A stretch of 6,656 nt of DNA, from positions 1 through 6,656 of the forward strand of contig JAJZVJ010000142.1 of the NCBI GenBank assembly GCA_021845705.1, read 5' to 3'. The number at the start of each line of letters is the position of its first letter. Positions within the stretch are counted from its first letter, which is position 1. The notes beneath the pieces were generated by a model. The model saw only the letters and a list, made by a program, of their open reading frames with translations. It had not been told where the DNA came from and made no database searches. Shown in pieces: positions 6,058 to 6,656 of this stretch. This stretch comes from a bacterium. GTDB taxonomy: Bacteria; Elusimicrobiota; Elusimicrobia; Elusimicrobiales; UBA9959. A program made the position numbers and the translations under genes.

Positions 6058-6656
6058 TTATTTAAGTCCGACGAACCCTTCGGCTTCGACTATTTTCTGG
6101 CCCGCCTTGCTCTTTACGAAGTCGAGGAACTGCTTGGCCGTCCCCGCGGGTTTGCCGTTGGTATACATATAAAGCGGCCTGGACACGGGGTACTTATGGT
6201 TAAGAACGGTGGCCTTTGAAGGCATTACCCCGTTCACGGAAAGCGCCTTTATCGTCGAGTTAAGGTAACCGAGGCCGACATAGCCTATAGCGCCGGGGGT
6301 GCGGGACACGGTCCCGGCCACGGCCTGGTTGGAAGCCTGCATTATGGCGTCGGGCCGGACCTTCTCATTGCTGAGCACCAGCTCGTTGAAAGCCTCGAAA
6401 GTTCCGCTGGAGCTGTCGCGCGAGATGACAACTATCTTAAGGTCGCGGCCGCCCACCTCCGACCAGTTGGAGAACTTGCCGGTGTAGATGCTCTTTATCT
6501 GCTCCTTGGTAAGTCCTTTCACCGGGTTGGAAGGATACACCACGGGGGCTATGCCGTCCATGGCCACTACGGTGGGCAGAATGTTCCTGCCGCGTTTTTT
6601 ACCTTCCGCCACCTCGGCGGGCTGTATGGCCCGGGAGGCGTCGGCTATGTCGCAGG
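6058..6656 (-). CDS. pstS: Phosphate-binding periplasmic protein PstS, N-terminus cut by the window edge
   Basis: Solute-binding protein that captures inorganic phosphate outside the inner membrane and delivers it to PstCA. Only the last 198 residues are visible; the signal peptide, first part of the fold and start codon lie beyond 6656. The frame is open to the edge and reads CDIADASRAI at the boundary, the conserved stretch near the first phosphate-contact region. Further family hallmarks are GIAPVVYPSNPVKGLT (visible residues 34-49), IYTGKFSNWSEVGG, the phosphate-binding loop SRDSSSGTFEAF (78-89), ASNQAVAGTVSRTPGAIGYVG (107-127 region) and YPVSRPLYMYTNGKP (155-169 region). The protein ends EGFVGLK and TAA. 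A GTG at 6612 lies within the conserved fold and is not the start. It is the upstream neighbour of pstC across a 154-base regulatory gap, the usual pstS-first order. Confidence 0.97.
   Translation of the reverse strand, partial: CDIADASRAIQPAEVAEGKKRGRNILPTVVAMDGIAPVVYPSNPVKGLTKEQIKSIYTGKFSNWSEVGGRDLKIVVISRDSSSGTFEAFNELVLSNEKVRPDAIMQASNQAVAGTVSRTPGAIGYVGLGYLNSTIKALSVNGVMPSKATVLNHKYPVSRPLYMYTNGKPAGTAKQFLDFVKSKAGQKIVEAEGFVGLK

Noticed and set aside
1..6656. Search for tRNA or rRNA genes, CRISPR arrays, transposase genes, toxin-antitoxin pairs or a novel defence or biosynthetic system.
   Set aside because: The window is almost fully covered by six conserved core genes on one strand, and the two gaps (140 and 154 bases) contain only regulatory signals. 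No RNA fold or repeat array of these types was recognised.

Overview
This window comes from a GC-rich bacterial chromosome (roughly high-50s % GC, judged by eye). Every gene I can support lies on the minus strand, so transcription runs from high to low coordinates. In that order it holds the end of pstS, the complete pstC, pstA, pstB and phoU, and then alaS, which runs off the low-coordinate edge. The content is conserved core biology: high-affinity phosphate uptake with its PhoU regulator, followed by an independent housekeeping tRNA synthetase. I see no plasmid, phage, CRISPR or defence genes. The taxon cannot be fixed from this window. A GGGGAC-type palindrome of a kind I remember from uncultivated diderm lineages such as Elusimicrobiota or Omnitrophota is only a weak hint.

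Layout. 6058-6656 is the C-terminal 198 residues of the periplasmic phosphate-binding protein PstS. 5904-6057 is a non-coding gap holding a weak terminator-like hairpin, a phased direct-repeat array that looks like a Pho box, and a -10 element. 5019-5903 is pstC, and its stop overlaps the pstA start (4168-5022) in an ATGA. pstA in turn overlaps the pstB start by 8 bases (3306-4175). phoU (2624-3292) follows 13 bases later with a strong ribosome binding site. 2484-2623 is a gap with a perfect 54-bp palindrome that acts as the pst-phoU terminator, then a candidate alaS promoter. 1-2483 is alaS, with 827 complete codons visible and the C-terminus missing.

How the genes work together. PstS captures phosphate in the periplasm, PstC and PstA form the membrane channel, and PstB powers transport by ATP hydrolysis. 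PhoU normally links transporter state to a PhoR-type sensor kinase and restrains uptake. The repeat array (TTTACA-like hexamers every 11 bp) directly upstream of pstC suggests that pstCAB-phoU has its own phosphate-starvation promoter in addition to read-through from pstS.

I found no undescribed system. The most interesting signals are the phased Pho-box-like array and the perfect palindrome, which may be a REP/MITE-like element serving as a terminator.
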